NCBI GenBank assembly: GCA_003137095.1
Contig: PLET01000036.1
Coordinates: forward strand, 895-44,560
DNA length: 43,666 bases
Direction of reading: 5' to 3'
Source: Gammaproteobacteria bacterium
GTDB lineage: Bacteria; Pseudomonadota; Gammaproteobacteria; Steroidobacterales; Steroidobacteraceae
Shown here in pieces: positions 35,084 through 43,060 of the stretch. The notes below the pieces were generated by a model. The model did not search any database. It saw nothing but the letters and a program-made list of their open reading frames with translations, and was not told the DNA's origin. Within the stretch, counting starts at the first letter, position 1, and each line of letters begins with the position of its first letter. A program made the translations under genes and the position numbers.

Positions 35084-36106
35084 ATGACACAAGATTCATT
35101 CGAGACCGCAGCCATGGCGATGGCGACGCGTTGGAAATCGATCGTTGCCCGCTATCAACGCGCATCGAGCGCACGCGCCAACTGGCAGCTGATCAATACG
35201 CTCGGACCCTACGCAATTCTCTGGTACGCCATGTACCTCAGCGTGTCGATCTCGTGGTGGCTCACGGTGCCGCTCGCCCTGTTGGCTGCCGGGTTCCTCG
35301 CCCGCATCTTCATCATCTTTCATGATTGCGGGCATGGTTCCTTCTATAAATCCCGGGTCGCCAACCGCATCGTAGGTTTCATCACGGGGCTGTTGACGTT
35401 GACGCCCTATCACCATTGGCGCTGGCAGCACGGACTCCATCACCGCACATGTGGGGATCTGGATCGACGGGGTATGGGCGATATCTGGACGCTGACGGTG
35501 CGCGAGTACCTCGAATCCTCGCGCTGGAGGCGCTTTTCTTACCGCCTGGTGCGAAATCCCGTCGTGCTGTTTGTCGTCGCTCCCTTGTATTTATTCGTCA
35601 TCCATCAGCGGTTTGCGGCGGCCGGAGCGCCCAGACGGGAGCGCCTTTCGGTCCACTGGATGAACCTCGCCATTCTTGCGATGGCGGGAGGCATGAGTGC
35701 ACTGCTGGGGTTTAAGACGTATCTGCTGATTCAGCTTGGCGTCACGACGATCGCGGGGTCTGCGGGCATCTGGTTATTCTACGTACAGCACCAATTCGAG
35801 GGCGCCTATTGGCAACGCAGCAATGCGTGGAGTTATACCGACGCCGCTTTGAAGGGAAGTTCGTTCTACAAACTTCCGCGGGTTCTTCAGTGGTTCTCCG
35901 GCAATATCGGCTTTCATCACATTCATCATTTGTGCCCGCGGATCGCCAATTACAATCTGCAACGGTGCCATGAAGCAGACACACTGTTTACCCAGATCAA
36001 ACCGCTCACGTTGCTCGCGAGCCTCAAGTCGCTCGCCTTCCGGCTCTGGGATGAGCAAACCGGCAAGCTCGTGGGCTTCCGCGGCATTGGCGCCCCGCTC
36101 TGTTGA
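35084..36106 (+). CDS. Fatty acid desaturase (omega-type)
   Basis: The 340-residue integral membrane enzyme has the three histidine boxes of acyl-lipid desaturases: HDCGHGSFY, HHWRWQHGLHHRTCGDLD, and FHHIHHLCPRIANYNLQ. The last form is characteristic of DesA/omega-6-like desaturases. Four to five hydrophobic helices separate the boxes. It introduces a cis double bond into membrane lipid acyl chains using O2 and a ferredoxin-type donor. Start 35084 has GGA 9 bases upstream; an ATG at 35075 would only add three residues. This is a second desaturase, not closely alike to the broken one at 12.2-13.2 kb. Confidence 0.92.
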   Translation: MTQDSFETAAMAMATRWKSIVARYQRASSARANWQLINTLGPYAILWYAMYLSVSISWWLTVPLALLAAGFLARIFIIFHDCGHGSFYKSRVANRIVGFITGLLTLTPYHHWRWQHGLHHRTCGDLDRRGMGDIWTLTVREYLESSRWRRFSYRLVRNPVVLFVVAPLYLFVIHQRFAAAGAPRRERLSVHWMNLAILAMAGGMSALLGFKTYLLIQLGVTTIAGSAGIWLFYVQHQFEGAYWQRSNAWSYTDAALKGSSFYKLPRVLQWFSGNIGFHHIHHLCPRIANYNLQRCHEADTLFTQIKPLTLLASLKSLAFRLWDEQTGKLVGFRGIGAPLC

Positions 36107-36358
36107 GAAACCCTCGACAGCATTGACGTCGCGGTCGGCTGCAGGGAATCCCGGCGGGGGGGCAATAGAAGGCAAAATGACGCTTTTATCGCTCTGCGCG
36201 AGCTAGACTCCATGCCCGCTTAGCCTTCGTGGCGGGGGCCCGGGTGGTGGAACTGAGGGTGCAAGCTTTGGCGGTGGATTCACCCATGATGAGGAGACTG
36301 GGCATCATGATTAAACCGGCAGGTAGTCTGACGTAGGGCAACCCATCAGCTCGGATCA

Positions 36359-37060
36359 TCAATGGCGGCTCGGCACCTTGCCGAATCGCACCCGAATCAT
36401 CCAAAACACCAGCAAGCACAACGGCAGAAATTGTGGAAGGAAAAACGCCGCGGGTACGTGATAGGGGCCTGGCAGCAGTCGCGCGAAGCCATTGGTGAAA
36501 CCCGAGCCCGCCGCCAGTGTGAGTCCCACGCACATGCGCCACAGATGCCGGGAAATGCGCGCGGCACCTGAGAGGCCGCCGACCAGGACGACTCTCGCAT
36601 CCCCGAGCACGGCCAGGACGAGTATGAGTGTGAATCCATAAATTGCGACGAGCACGGGGCCCTTGAATTGCACGGTACTCTGGACAAACGGGGCCGTTCC
36701 GGTAGCCAATTGAAACGTCAAGATCACAAACGGTGCGCACAAACAGACGGATACCATCAGGGCGATCTTATCCAAAAGACCGCTTGCTCCATGTCCGCGA
36801 CGAACGGTCAACCAGGCCGTTGCCACGAGATAGAAGGCGAACGTGCCGATAAATACATTGACGAGTTGACCCGGTTCCAACACGGCCAGATAGACGGCAA
36901 AGGTCGCCATGACCGACATGGATACCACAAACACGGTACCAGCCTTGCGATGCAAAAAGCCGCCCTTGCGGGCAACCGCCGCAATCGTTCCCGACACCAA
37001 CCCAACGGCACCGGCGGCGATGTGCAGGGCGAAAGCGACTATCGTCAGGAAGTGAACCAT
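36359..37060 (-). CDS. Integral membrane protein of unknown function (DUF2306-like)
   Basis: The 233-residue protein has about seven transmembrane helices and the N-terminal pattern HIAAGAVGLVSGTIAAVARK, then GGFLHRKAGTVFVVSMSVMA, with a conserved His in each. This resembles DUF2306-type membrane proteins, possibly heme- or quinone-linked through those histidines, but no activity can be named. AGGA 4 bases before ATG 37060 supports that start over one 35 codons further out. The 252 bases downstream (36107-36358) contain no convincing gene. Confidence 0.72.
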   Translation of the reverse strand: MVHFLTIVAFALHIAAGAVGLVSGTIAAVARKGGFLHRKAGTVFVVSMSVMATFAVYLAVLEPGQLVNVFIGTFAFYLVATAWLTVRRGHGASGLLDKIALMVSVCLCAPFVILTFQLATGTAPFVQSTVQFKGPVLVAIYGFTLILVLAVLGDARVVLVGGLSGAARISRHLWRMCVGLTLAAGSGFTNGFARLLPGPYHVPAAFFLPQFLPLCLLVFWMIRVRFGKVPSRH

Positions 37061-37331
37061 TCGATCCTTTTTGGCCTTTCCGCGGTAGGTGGTTGGGTAA
37101 CAGCTACGTAACCCTAAAGCACAACTCCGGCATTTTAGTTGCACAAATCGCCGCCCGGACGGCACCCCCGCCGTCGTGCAACGCTATTCAACGACCGGAA
37201 GGTCGATGGTCGCGATACCGGAGACATTTGTGGCGTTTGGGTCCTCCGCATGGAATGCCATGTGTGTCCTCGGCGAGGCAATATCGGTCCAACGCCCTGA
37301 GCCACGCGGACATTTATCGTCTGGCTTCCCC

Positions 37332-38096
37332 TCAGCCCACTTTTCTCGATTCAATCCAGGCGGTGTCGAACTGGAAGGATAATCGTTCCGTGATTTTGAA
37401 ATAGTCATGCGCCTCCCGCGGTAATGCCGGAATCACGGTCTGCAAGGCGGCTACTCGTCCCGGTGAAGTCCCAATCCTGGCGATCCACGACGGAAAGTCG
37501 ATTGAAGTTTTCCAAGTCCTGACCGACGATTCGGCGAAGCCCGCGGCTTTCTGCATGCCACACCACTCCGAAATCCGGTAGTTGCGGACATGCGAAGCGT
37601 CCCGTAGAAATTCAATTACCTGCAGGGATGTGTCGAGGAGCGGCATTTCCGGTGCGATGGCATCGATGACGATCAGCAGACCACCCGATGCAGTCACTCG
37701 GGCACATTCTTCGAGGGCTCGTGGCACGTTCGCCCAATGGTGGGCAGAGTAGCGGGTCACGACAAGATCGAATGAGGCGTCCCCAAACGGCAATTCCTCA
37801 GCAGCTCCAACCATGGTCTCGAGCGCATCATGCCTGCGGCGCAACGCTTCTTCGGCGACGACGTTCAACATCACTGAAGAAGGATCGTATGCGACAACCC
37901 GAACGGCGCCCCCTCGCGCGAGCGCATAGGCCACGTGGCCCGCGCCACAGCCCAGGTCGAGCGCCCGTACTGACCGCCGCTGTTGGGCAACTGCGACGAC
38001 CTGATCGAGGTCGACCCCCTTCGAATGCACCTCGCTGGCCAGGTATAGTTCTGCGTTCGAACCAAACTGCTTGACCGTCAATTCCTGTTGATCCAT
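37332..38096 (-). CDS. SAM-dependent methyltransferase (class I, UbiE-like)
   Basis: The 254-residue protein has SAM motif I in ALDLGCGAGHVAYALARGG, the acidic ribose-contact residue in VVAYDPSSVM, and motif II/III regions LPFGDASFDLVVTRYSAHHW and ALEECARVTASGGLLIVIDA. It belongs to the broad methyltransferase 11 group; substrate unknown, though the late FQFDTAWIES segment is common in small-molecule methylases. GGGAG 6 bases before ATG 38096 is a strong site. It is divergent from a LysR gene with a 77-base gap that holds a perfect palindrome. Confidence 0.9.
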   Translation of the reverse strand: MDQQELTVKQFGSNAELYLASEVHSKGVDLDQVVAVAQQRRSVRALDLGCGAGHVAYALARGGAVRVVAYDPSSVMLNVVAEEALRRRHDALETMVGAAEELPFGDASFDLVVTRYSAHHWANVPRALEECARVTASGGLLIVIDAIAPEMPLLDTSLQVIEFLRDASHVRNYRISEWCGMQKAAGFAESSVRTWKTSIDFPSWIARIGTSPGRVAALQTVIPALPREAHDYFKITERLSFQFDTAWIESRKVG

Positions 38097-38154
38097 TGCT
38101 CGCTCCCCGATGTGTCCGATCGGAGTTCATCGTAGGTGGTGACCGGGTCCTTTA

Positions 38155-38173
38155 TACTGAGATTATCTCAGTA
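38155..38173. promoter_or_regulatory. Perfect 19-bp palindrome between methyltransferase and LysR genes
   Basis: TACTGAGAT and ATCTCAGTA flank a single central T and match exactly. The site ends directly before the LysR ATG at 38174 and lies 59 bases from the methyltransferase start. It contains a LysR-type T-N11-A match. Position and symmetry suggest it is the autoregulatory operator of the divergent LysR, also controlling the methyltransferase. Confidence 0.6.
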
Positions 38174-39112
38174 ATGATGGAATATCGCTCAGTGACCAAA
38201 TCAATCCCCGCGTCGCCATTACGGGCCCTTCAGGCGTTCAACGCCGTGGTGCGCGCTGGTTCCGTCGTGGGCGCTTCCGATGAATTGTCAGTGACCGCCT
38301 CGGCAGTCTCCCATCTGCTTCGTCGGTTGGAGGCGCGTCTTGGTGCGCGGCTATTTTCGCGACTCGGGCGCCGCTTGGTGCTCACCCAGGATGGAGAGCG
38401 CCTGGCGGCCGCGATAACGCCGGCGCTTGCCACTATTGACGAGGCACTGGCCGGATTTATACGGCGCGACACTGAACTGAGGATAAGTCTGCTGTCGAGT
38501 TTCGCGGTTCATTGGCTCATCCCAAGACTGAGCACATTTCAGGTTCTACATCCGGACATCGAGCTCTTGTTATCAACCTCTGCGCGGATGGTGAATCTTA
38601 CAACGGAGACTTTCGACTGCGCTATTCGACTTGGCCGCGGCGGTTGGCCGGATGTAGTGGCGGAAGAGCTGTACCGGGAGGAGTTGATTGTCGCGTGCAG
38701 TCCGCACCTTCTGCCATCGGGTCGAGTTCGATCGTCAAAGGACCTGATCCGCGCGAGTTTGCTGCAGTCGCGCGCCCGTCCTCGAGACTGGGATCATTGG
38801 TTCAAGGCTGCGGGAATCGAAAATTTCGAGGTGAGCAAGGGACCGGTATTCGAAACGCGTGCTCTTGCCATACAGGCTGCAATCGGTCGGATGGGCTTCG
38901 CGGTGGTTGATCCGCGGTTTATAGAGGCGGAACTGGCGACCGGGCAGCTCGTGATTGCACACCCGCTTCGGGTCCAGCTGGACGACGCCTATTGGCTTGT
39001 GTTTCGCCCGGGCCACGAGGTCACGCGACCTGTTGCCGCGTTTCGCCGATGGTTGGCTGCGGAATTGGCATCCGCGCCACCCCAATCTATCGAGCAATCC
39101 AACGACCACTGA
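38174..39112 (+). CDS. LysR-family regulator (GcvA-like)
   Basis: The 312-residue protein has a helix-turn-helix in the N-terminal part (PLRALQAFNAVVRAGSVVGA, SVTASAVSHLLRRLEARLGA) and an effector domain with TFDCAIRLGRGGWPDVVAEE and the late AFRRWLAAEL. The start is uncertain: ATG 38174 lies immediately after the palindrome with no Shine-Dalgarno, while a GTG at 38192 also fits the family start and has GGA 10 bases upstream. The divergent methyltransferase is the likely target. Ligand unknown. Confidence 0.88.
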   Translation: MMEYRSVTKSIPASPLRALQAFNAVVRAGSVVGASDELSVTASAVSHLLRRLEARLGARLFSRLGRRLVLTQDGERLAAAITPALATIDEALAGFIRRDTELRISLLSSFAVHWLIPRLSTFQVLHPDIELLLSTSARMVNLTTETFDCAIRLGRGGWPDVVAEELYREELIVACSPHLLPSGRVRSSKDLIRASLLQSRARPRDWDHWFKAAGIENFEVSKGPVFETRALAIQAAIGRMGFAVVDPRFIEAELATGQLVIAHPLRVQLDDAYWLVFRPGHEVTRPVAAFRRWLAAELASAPPQSIEQSNDH

Positions 39113-39211
39113 TGCGCGTATTCGGTGTGACGCGGTCGACAGCGCATGGATATCCAAGTCATCAGGCGTCTGAGTATGCCCTGCTATCGGTGAATCAACA
39201 TTGCGGCCTTG

Positions 39212-39353
39212 TCAGAGGATGGTGACCTGATAGATGGGGACTGGAGTCTGCGCGAAGAGTGCACCCTGGACTGGATACAGGTGTCCGCGCACCACGACCA
39301 GGCATCCGGTGAGAATGGTTGAGGTTAAAAGCATCAATACAATCTGTTTCATA
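39212..39353 (-). pseudogene. Decayed lipoprotein gene
   Basis: The first frame from ATG 39353 gives MKQIVLMLLTSTILTGC, a lipoprotein signal with lipobox LTGC. One base too many near 39300 then shifts the frame; on the other frame follows VVVRGHLYPVQGALFAQ, TPVPIYQVTIL and a stop at 39212. The second part resembles a common family of small exported lipoproteins with a YPVQGPL-type motif, which normally run about 60-100 residues further. The rest is not found. The stretch 39354-39602 downstream of it on the plus strand shows nothing coding. Confidence 0.55.
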
Positions 39354-39602
39354 ATTGCAGCCACCTATAGAGGTTTTGGTGTCGAACCGTGGTGCACGCT
39401 AAATTCCCACGGCACGGAAAACTCTACCATCCTCAATCGCCGCGAGATCCCCAGTGGCAGCACACGGCACAGCGGGATCCGTGCCCGTTTCCAGGCCGGT
39501 TGATCATCAGTGCTGGACACTGACGGAGGCGGCGGTTAAATTGCCATCACCGGCGGCGCTACCTGTTTCCTCACAGGCAGTGGCTGAACATTGGCGGTCC
39601 CG

Positions 39603-40256
39603 ATGAATAATTGGTTTGGCGCGGCTCTCACATGCGTGGTTTTGAGCGTTCCAGTGGACGTTCACGCCGATCATGTACCGCCCGTTCCCGAAAATCCGTT
39701 GCAGGCGCAAACGACCTTGGGATTCAATCCCAAGACACGCTGTCCGAACCTCCGGATCACCGATGCGGGAACCATGGCGGTGGTCGTTTTCTGGCTCCCC
39801 AGCAGTGGCATCCCGTCACACATCTCCATCAAGTCGTCTTCGGGTTCGAATGCTCTGGATTCCGCGACGATCAGTTGCGTCTCCAGGCTTCGATTCGCAG
39901 CCGCAACCACGCTCGGCAACGGCGATCCGATCGACTCGTGGCAGCAGATCGCCTTGAGTTGGGCAGGTCGGGCATCTGAACCGATTGCCGCAGCGCCGGC
40001 GGAGATATCGACCCATGCGAAACAAGACGCCTCCGGTGGCCAGTCTAACGACGTGACTGTGCATGTCTGCGTCGATGAAGCGGGAAGGCTCATACAGGAC
40101 CCGACGATCGTCCACTCTTCGGGAATGGCATCTCTCGATCAGGCTGCTGTGAGAATCGCGGCATCCGGTTCTGCGTACTACCGGCCGGTCACTTCGCCGA
40201 ATGGGCCGCCCGCGTCCGGCTGCGCGCAGCTGGCGATCAAGTTCGACATGAAGTAA
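39603..40256 (+). CDS. Exported protein with two TonB C-terminal-like domains
   Basis: The 217-residue protein has a signal peptide (GAALTCVVLSVPVDVHA) and then two copies of a TonB-C-like alpha/beta unit: residues about 45-125 (CPNLRITDAGTMAVVVFWLP, SCVSRLRFAAAT) and about 150-217 (VTVHVCVDEAGRLIQDPTIV, ASLDQAAVRIAASGSAYYRP). TonB normally has one such domain and a membrane anchor with a Pro-rich spacer; neither is present. A free periplasmic protein with paired domains could block or assist TonB-type transport, or bind something else. Start 39603 follows GGCGG; no operon partner. Confidence 0.6.
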   Translation: MNNWFGAALTCVVLSVPVDVHADHVPPVPENPLQAQTTLGFNPKTRCPNLRITDAGTMAVVVFWLPSSGIPSHISIKSSSGSNALDSATISCVSRLRFAAATTLGNGDPIDSWQQIALSWAGRASEPIAAAPAEISTHAKQDASGGQSNDVTVHVCVDEAGRLIQDPTIVHSSGMASLDQAAVRIAASGSAYYRPVTSPNGPPASGCAQLAIKFDMK

Positions 40257-40272
40257 CCGGGGAACACCGGAC

Positions 40273-40404
40273 GCGCGGACGGGTAGCGGGTATCAGACGC
40301 TCATCAACGAGGCGCTCGGGCAACACTTAGGCACCGCCGAAAAGCCGATCACAGCCGAGCAGGTGAGGAAGATCTTTCGCGACGAGCTTGCGCAAGTGCG
40401 TTGA
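40273..40404 (+). pseudogene. Remnant of a BrnA-type antitoxin
   Basis: The frame reads GSGYQTLINEALGQHLG, then EQVRKIFRDELAQVR and a stop, which is the C-terminal ribbon-helix-helix end of BrnA/CopG-type antitoxins. The N-terminal half and the toxin gene are missing, and no start codon with a ribosome site is present. It is followed by repeated sequence. Confidence 0.5.
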
Positions 40405-40441
40405 CGGTACAGACCTGCAACGGCGATACGGACAAGACTGC

Positions 40442-40470
40442 GTGTGAAACCACAGCCAATGCCAGCGAAC
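40442..40470 (+). repeat. Degenerate partial copy of the stem-loop repeat
   Basis: GTGTGAAAC, then CACAGCCAATGCCAGCGAAC align with the repeat at 43061-43107 (GTGTGAAA, GAGCCAACGCCAGCC) with about 13 bases lost inside. It lies immediately before the full copy at 40501. Confidence 0.4.
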
Positions 40471-40500
40471 GTCCGCTAACACTGCTTGGTCTCGCGTGTG

Positions 40501-40547
40501 GTTTTAGCGTGAAAACCTTTGCCACACGAGCCATTGCCAGCCAACGC
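40501..40547 (+). repeat. Stem-loop repeat, copy 1
   Basis: This 47-base block matches the block at 43061-43107 at about 38 positions in the same orientation, including the identical core TGCCACACGAGCCA. It contains a small hairpin with GGTTTT and AAAACC arms (40499-40516) that in the other copy is changed to TTTTT and AAAAA arms, so base pairing is kept while sequence differs. The stem CTCG..TGTGG / CCACACGAG is a possible alternative fold. Confidence 0.6.
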
Positions 40548-40573
40548 TGGCCAAAATACCCAGCTCGCTTCTC

Positions 40574-41419
40574 CTAGGACATCCTCGCCAACTTGGTTGC
40601 CGGACGGCCTGTCAGCACTTCAGGCTGCACAAACATGTCCAGTTGGGAGGAAATCGCCTCAGGACTGTCCCCAGACAGTCGGGTGAAATCGTGCACCATG
40701 TGCATCTGATCGTGATAGCCCAGATCATGCGCAATATCAGTCCACGACATGGATGGTGTTATGGCCCGCCGCTGCAATGCGGCCTCGAATCGAATGATCC
40801 GTGCGTACAACTTGGGCGAGACCCCGATTTCATGAGCGAAGCGCCGTTCGAATTGTCGAAGTCCAAGCCCCGTCTGGTGAACGATATCGCTGACGCGGAC
40901 TGAGCCCTCGTTTCGAATCATGGCTCGCGCAGTGTGCACGATGGCGCTGACCGATTCGGTAGCCGGGCGGGCGGCGGTTAGAACCTTATCGGCGACACGA
41001 ACTCTATCGTGGAATGTCGTAGCCTCACCCAGCCGGCAATGCAGTTCGTTGATGCGCTGGCCGAGAACCTCTTGGCCATTGAAGTCCCCGTTGGTCAGTT
41101 CGACCGCCGGAACTCCGAACAGCATCGAGAATGCTCCGGGCAAGAACACGATCGTAAAGGCGTCGACGTTGCCACTCAATATCAATTCGGCGCTCGGACT
41201 GGTCCTTGCCCCTACCAGAGCCACCGCGCGCACATTTTCCGGCGCCTCGCAGCCTCTTTTTCGAACCTGGTAATGAGTCCCGAACATGAATTCGATTATC
41301 TGCGGACTTCTTGCCGGCACAGGCTGGAGACTGACGCCACGCACGAGTGAATCCTTCACCTGATAGTAGTGACGAATCAGGTGTCGGAGCGCGGGGGCAG
41401 GGCGACTGGCGAGCAGCAC
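40574..41419 (-). CDS. AraC-family transcriptional regulator
   Basis: The 281-residue protein has an N-terminal sensor part (HLIRHYYQVKD, FMFGTHYQV, VALVGARTSP, TIVFLPGAFSMLFGVPA) like the DUF6597-type AraC proteins. It ends in a C-terminal double helix-turn-helix: VRVSDIVHQTGLGLRQFERR, FAHEIGVSPKLYARIIRF, then MSWTDIAHDLGYHDQMHMVH and DFTRLSGDSP. The start is a GTG at 41419 without a clear ribosome site; an ATG inside would be too far in. Effector and targets are not evident; it is not paired with a divergent gene. Confidence 0.88.
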   Translation of the reverse strand: MLLASRPAPALRHLIRHYYQVKDSLVRGVSLQPVPARSPQIIEFMFGTHYQVRKRGCEAPENVRAVALVGARTSPSAELILSGNVDAFTIVFLPGAFSMLFGVPAVELTNGDFNGQEVLGQRINELHCRLGEATTFHDRVRVADKVLTAARPATESVSAIVHTARAMIRNEGSVRVSDIVHQTGLGLRQFERRFAHEIGVSPKLYARIIRFEAALQRRAITPSMSWTDIAHDLGYHDQMHMVHDFTRLSGDSPEAISSQLDMFVQPEVLTGRPATKLARMS

Positions 41420-41636
41420 GGTTCATTAAACCTTGCGTCGCGGGACCCGCGCAAGCGAATAGCGCGCGGGGGCATGAGGCATATGCAGATGTCGCTTTTT
41501 TACTATCGTCAACCTCACCTTGACGGCAAAGATGTCAGCAACCCCGTGGACACGCTACGGACGTGGGCGATGGCGCAATAACGGCGCAGAAACTTTGGAC
41601 ACCATGAATGCAGAAGCAACTTTGGGAGATAGTTCG

Positions 41637-42143
41637 ATGAGACACGTGATGTTGGCAGCGACGGCGGCCCTGATTGCAACGGTGACCACAACGATGGCTG
41701 CGGACCCGCCGCCACCGGATCGAGCTGCTGAAATCTCGGCCATCAAGGGAGTTGGTGCAGCGTTTGTCGATGATTGGAATCGCCATGACATGAAGGCTTT
41801 AGGCAGTTTGTTTGCTGATGACGCACAGTTCGTCAATGTGATCGGCCTTTGGTGGCACACTCGTGCGGAAATCCAGAAGGAGCATGAGGCGCTGCATGCC
41901 ACTCGCATGCGGAGTAGTCATCTTGTTGCGACGGAAACGACGGTGCGCCTTTTGGATCCGGACGCAGCCGTGCTCGTGCATCGATGGGAGTTGACGGGCG
42001 ATACTGGCATCGACGGCGTAACACTGCCGATGCGGCGAGGAGTCATGACGCTCGTCACGGTCAAAGAGGGTCACCGTTGGCAGATCGTTTCCGCGCAGAA
42101 CACCGATGTCGTCCCGCTGCCGAATCTCCCGCCCGCGAAGTGA
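41637..42143 (+). CDS. Exported SgcJ/EcaC-like (DUF4440) protein
   Basis: The 168-residue protein has a signal peptide (LAATAALIATVTTTMAA) and a DUF4440/SnoaL-type domain: VGAAFVDDWNRHDMKALGSL, FADDAQFVNVIGLWW, EIQKEHEALHATRM and the last strands VTVKEGHRWQIVSAQNTDV. Family proteins have an NTF2-like pocket and no proven reaction. ATG 41637 with GGGAG 9 bases upstream is the best start, since it opens the signal peptide. The 217 bases upstream hold no gene; a GC-rich imperfect inverted repeat near 41430 may be the AraC promoter region. Confidence 0.85.
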   Translation: MRHVMLAATAALIATVTTTMAADPPPPDRAAEISAIKGVGAAFVDDWNRHDMKALGSLFADDAQFVNVIGLWWHTRAEIQKEHEALHATRMRSSHLVATETTVRLLDPDAAVLVHRWELTGDTGIDGVTLPMRRGVMTLVTVKEGHRWQIVSAQNTDVVPLPNLPPAK

Positions 42144-42223
42144 TCACCATCAGGTGGGTTGGAAGTGGGAACAACCCATCGATGGCGGACGCACAAACGT
42201 AGGGATACCGGGAGATCAATGTC

Positions 42224-42240
42224 TTGGAGCGGGCGATGGG
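42224..42240 (-). repeat. tRNA-Gly 3'-end-like direct repeat, copy 1
   Basis: TTGGAGCGGGCGATGGG is identical to the repeat at 42969-42985. On the minus strand it reads CCCATCGCCCGCTCCA, the T-stem half, acceptor strand, discriminator and CCA of a tRNA-Gly. It lies 52 bases before the ParE stop codon, outside the toxin-antitoxin operon. Confidence 0.6.
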
Positions 42241-42292
42241 CACTCGGAAGAAACCGACGCGCACAACGGTGCTCTGCCGATCGCCAAACCCA

Positions 42293-42589
42293 TTAATCGC
42301 CTTTGTAACCTGCTTCCAACTGATGTCGAACGGCGAGAATCAGAACGATATCTTCGTCCGGGAGCCAACGATATTTGGCCACGTAGCCGAACTTCCCGCG
42401 AGACAGGATCAACTCCCGGCGCCCGTCCTCGGCTTCGCGGCCCAGTAACTGATGGTCGGCAAGCAACTCAAAGGCTCGCCTGACGCTGACGATTCGCTCA
42501 CGGGCGAGCTTAGGATTGTGTTCTGCGAGAAAGTCGAAAAGCCGTTCGAGATCGGCGAGTGCACGAGTCGTTACTTCGACGCGCGCCAT
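42293..42589 (-). CDS. ParE/RelE-type toxin
   Basis: The 98-residue protein fits the RelE/ParE fold and length: MARVEVTTRALADLERLFDF, LAEHNPKLARERIVSV, then RELILSRGKFGYVAKYRWLP and DEDIVLILAVRHQLEAGY. The late basic-aromatic residues (RGKFGYVAKYRW, RHQ) are as in ParE or RelE toxins, which block gyrase or cut mRNA; which one applies cannot be decided. Its start overlaps the antitoxin by 19 bases, as usual for such pairs. Confidence 0.9.
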   Translation of the reverse strand: MARVEVTTRALADLERLFDFLAEHNPKLARERIVSVRRAFELLADHQLLGREAEDGRRELILSRGKFGYVAKYRWLPDEDIVLILAVRHQLEAGYKGD

Positions 42590-42861
42590 GCTCGCTCTCG
42601 TGGGCGTCGAGCAGACTTCCCTGCCACACGAGCCTCGAGATAATCGAAAGCGGCCCCCAGCGATACGGCTTTGCCGCTCTCCATCGTTTCCTTTTCTGAG
42701 ACCTCCGCATCTGCCGCAAACCGCTCACGAAGTTCGGCACGGTCGGCCTCCTGGCTCAAGACGTCAACCATGAAAGCATGAGGTGTCTTATTCGCCGCGC
42801 CGGCAAGTCGCTCGATCCGCCGCTTCAGCGCTTCTGGAAGTTTAAGACTCGTTGCAGCCAT
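42571..42861 (-). CDS. Ribbon-helix-helix antitoxin of the ParE-type toxin
   Basis: The 96-residue protein has an N-terminal ribbon-helix-helix (MAATSLKLPEALKRRIERLA, then FMVDVLSQEADRAELRERFA) that binds DNA as a dimer and should repress its operon. The flexible C-terminal part (AFDYLEARVAGKSARRPRE) would wrap the toxin. ATG 42861 has AAGGG 8 bases upstream; a GTG at 42870 is possible. The final codons overlap the toxin start. Confidence 0.88.
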   Translation of the reverse strand: MAATSLKLPEALKRRIERLAGAANKTPHAFMVDVLSQEADRAELRERFAADAEVSEKETMESGKAVSLGAAFDYLEARVAGKSARRPRERAWRASK

Positions 42862-42968
42862 CGCTTGCACCCTTGAGGTTCACGGGTAGTCAAAAATTAC
42901 TACCAGGACGAATCGAAGTCAAGGAAAGCCCACACTCCGCATTCGCGGTTGGCTAGCATGGACTGGAG

Positions 42969-42992
42969 TTGGAGCGGGCGATGGGAATCGAA
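42969..42992 (-). repeat. tRNA-Gly 3'-end-like direct repeat, copy 2
   Basis: On the minus strand this reads TTCGATTCCCATCGCCCG then CTCCA: T-loop TTCGATT, the 3' half of a T-stem (CCCAT), acceptor strand CGCCCGC, discriminator T and CCA, as in a tRNA-Gly. The 5' part of a tRNA is absent, so it is a fragment, not a gene. The first 17 bases are repeated at 42224-42240. This end of tRNA genes is the usual attachment site for integrases. Confidence 0.65.
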
Positions 42993-43060
42993 AATACCGC
43001 CCGGAAGACAATAATTCATTGCAATGAGAGTGTTACGAACTCACCCGATCGCTGCGTGCG

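Noticed and set aside
36186..36740. Minus-strand frame overlapping the end of the membrane protein gene
   Set aside because: Its N-terminal part is the shadow of the membrane protein and the tail has no recognisable feature.
42969..42992. A functional tRNA gene
   Set aside because: Only the T-loop to CCA part exists; there is no D-arm, anticodon arm or 5' acceptor strand.
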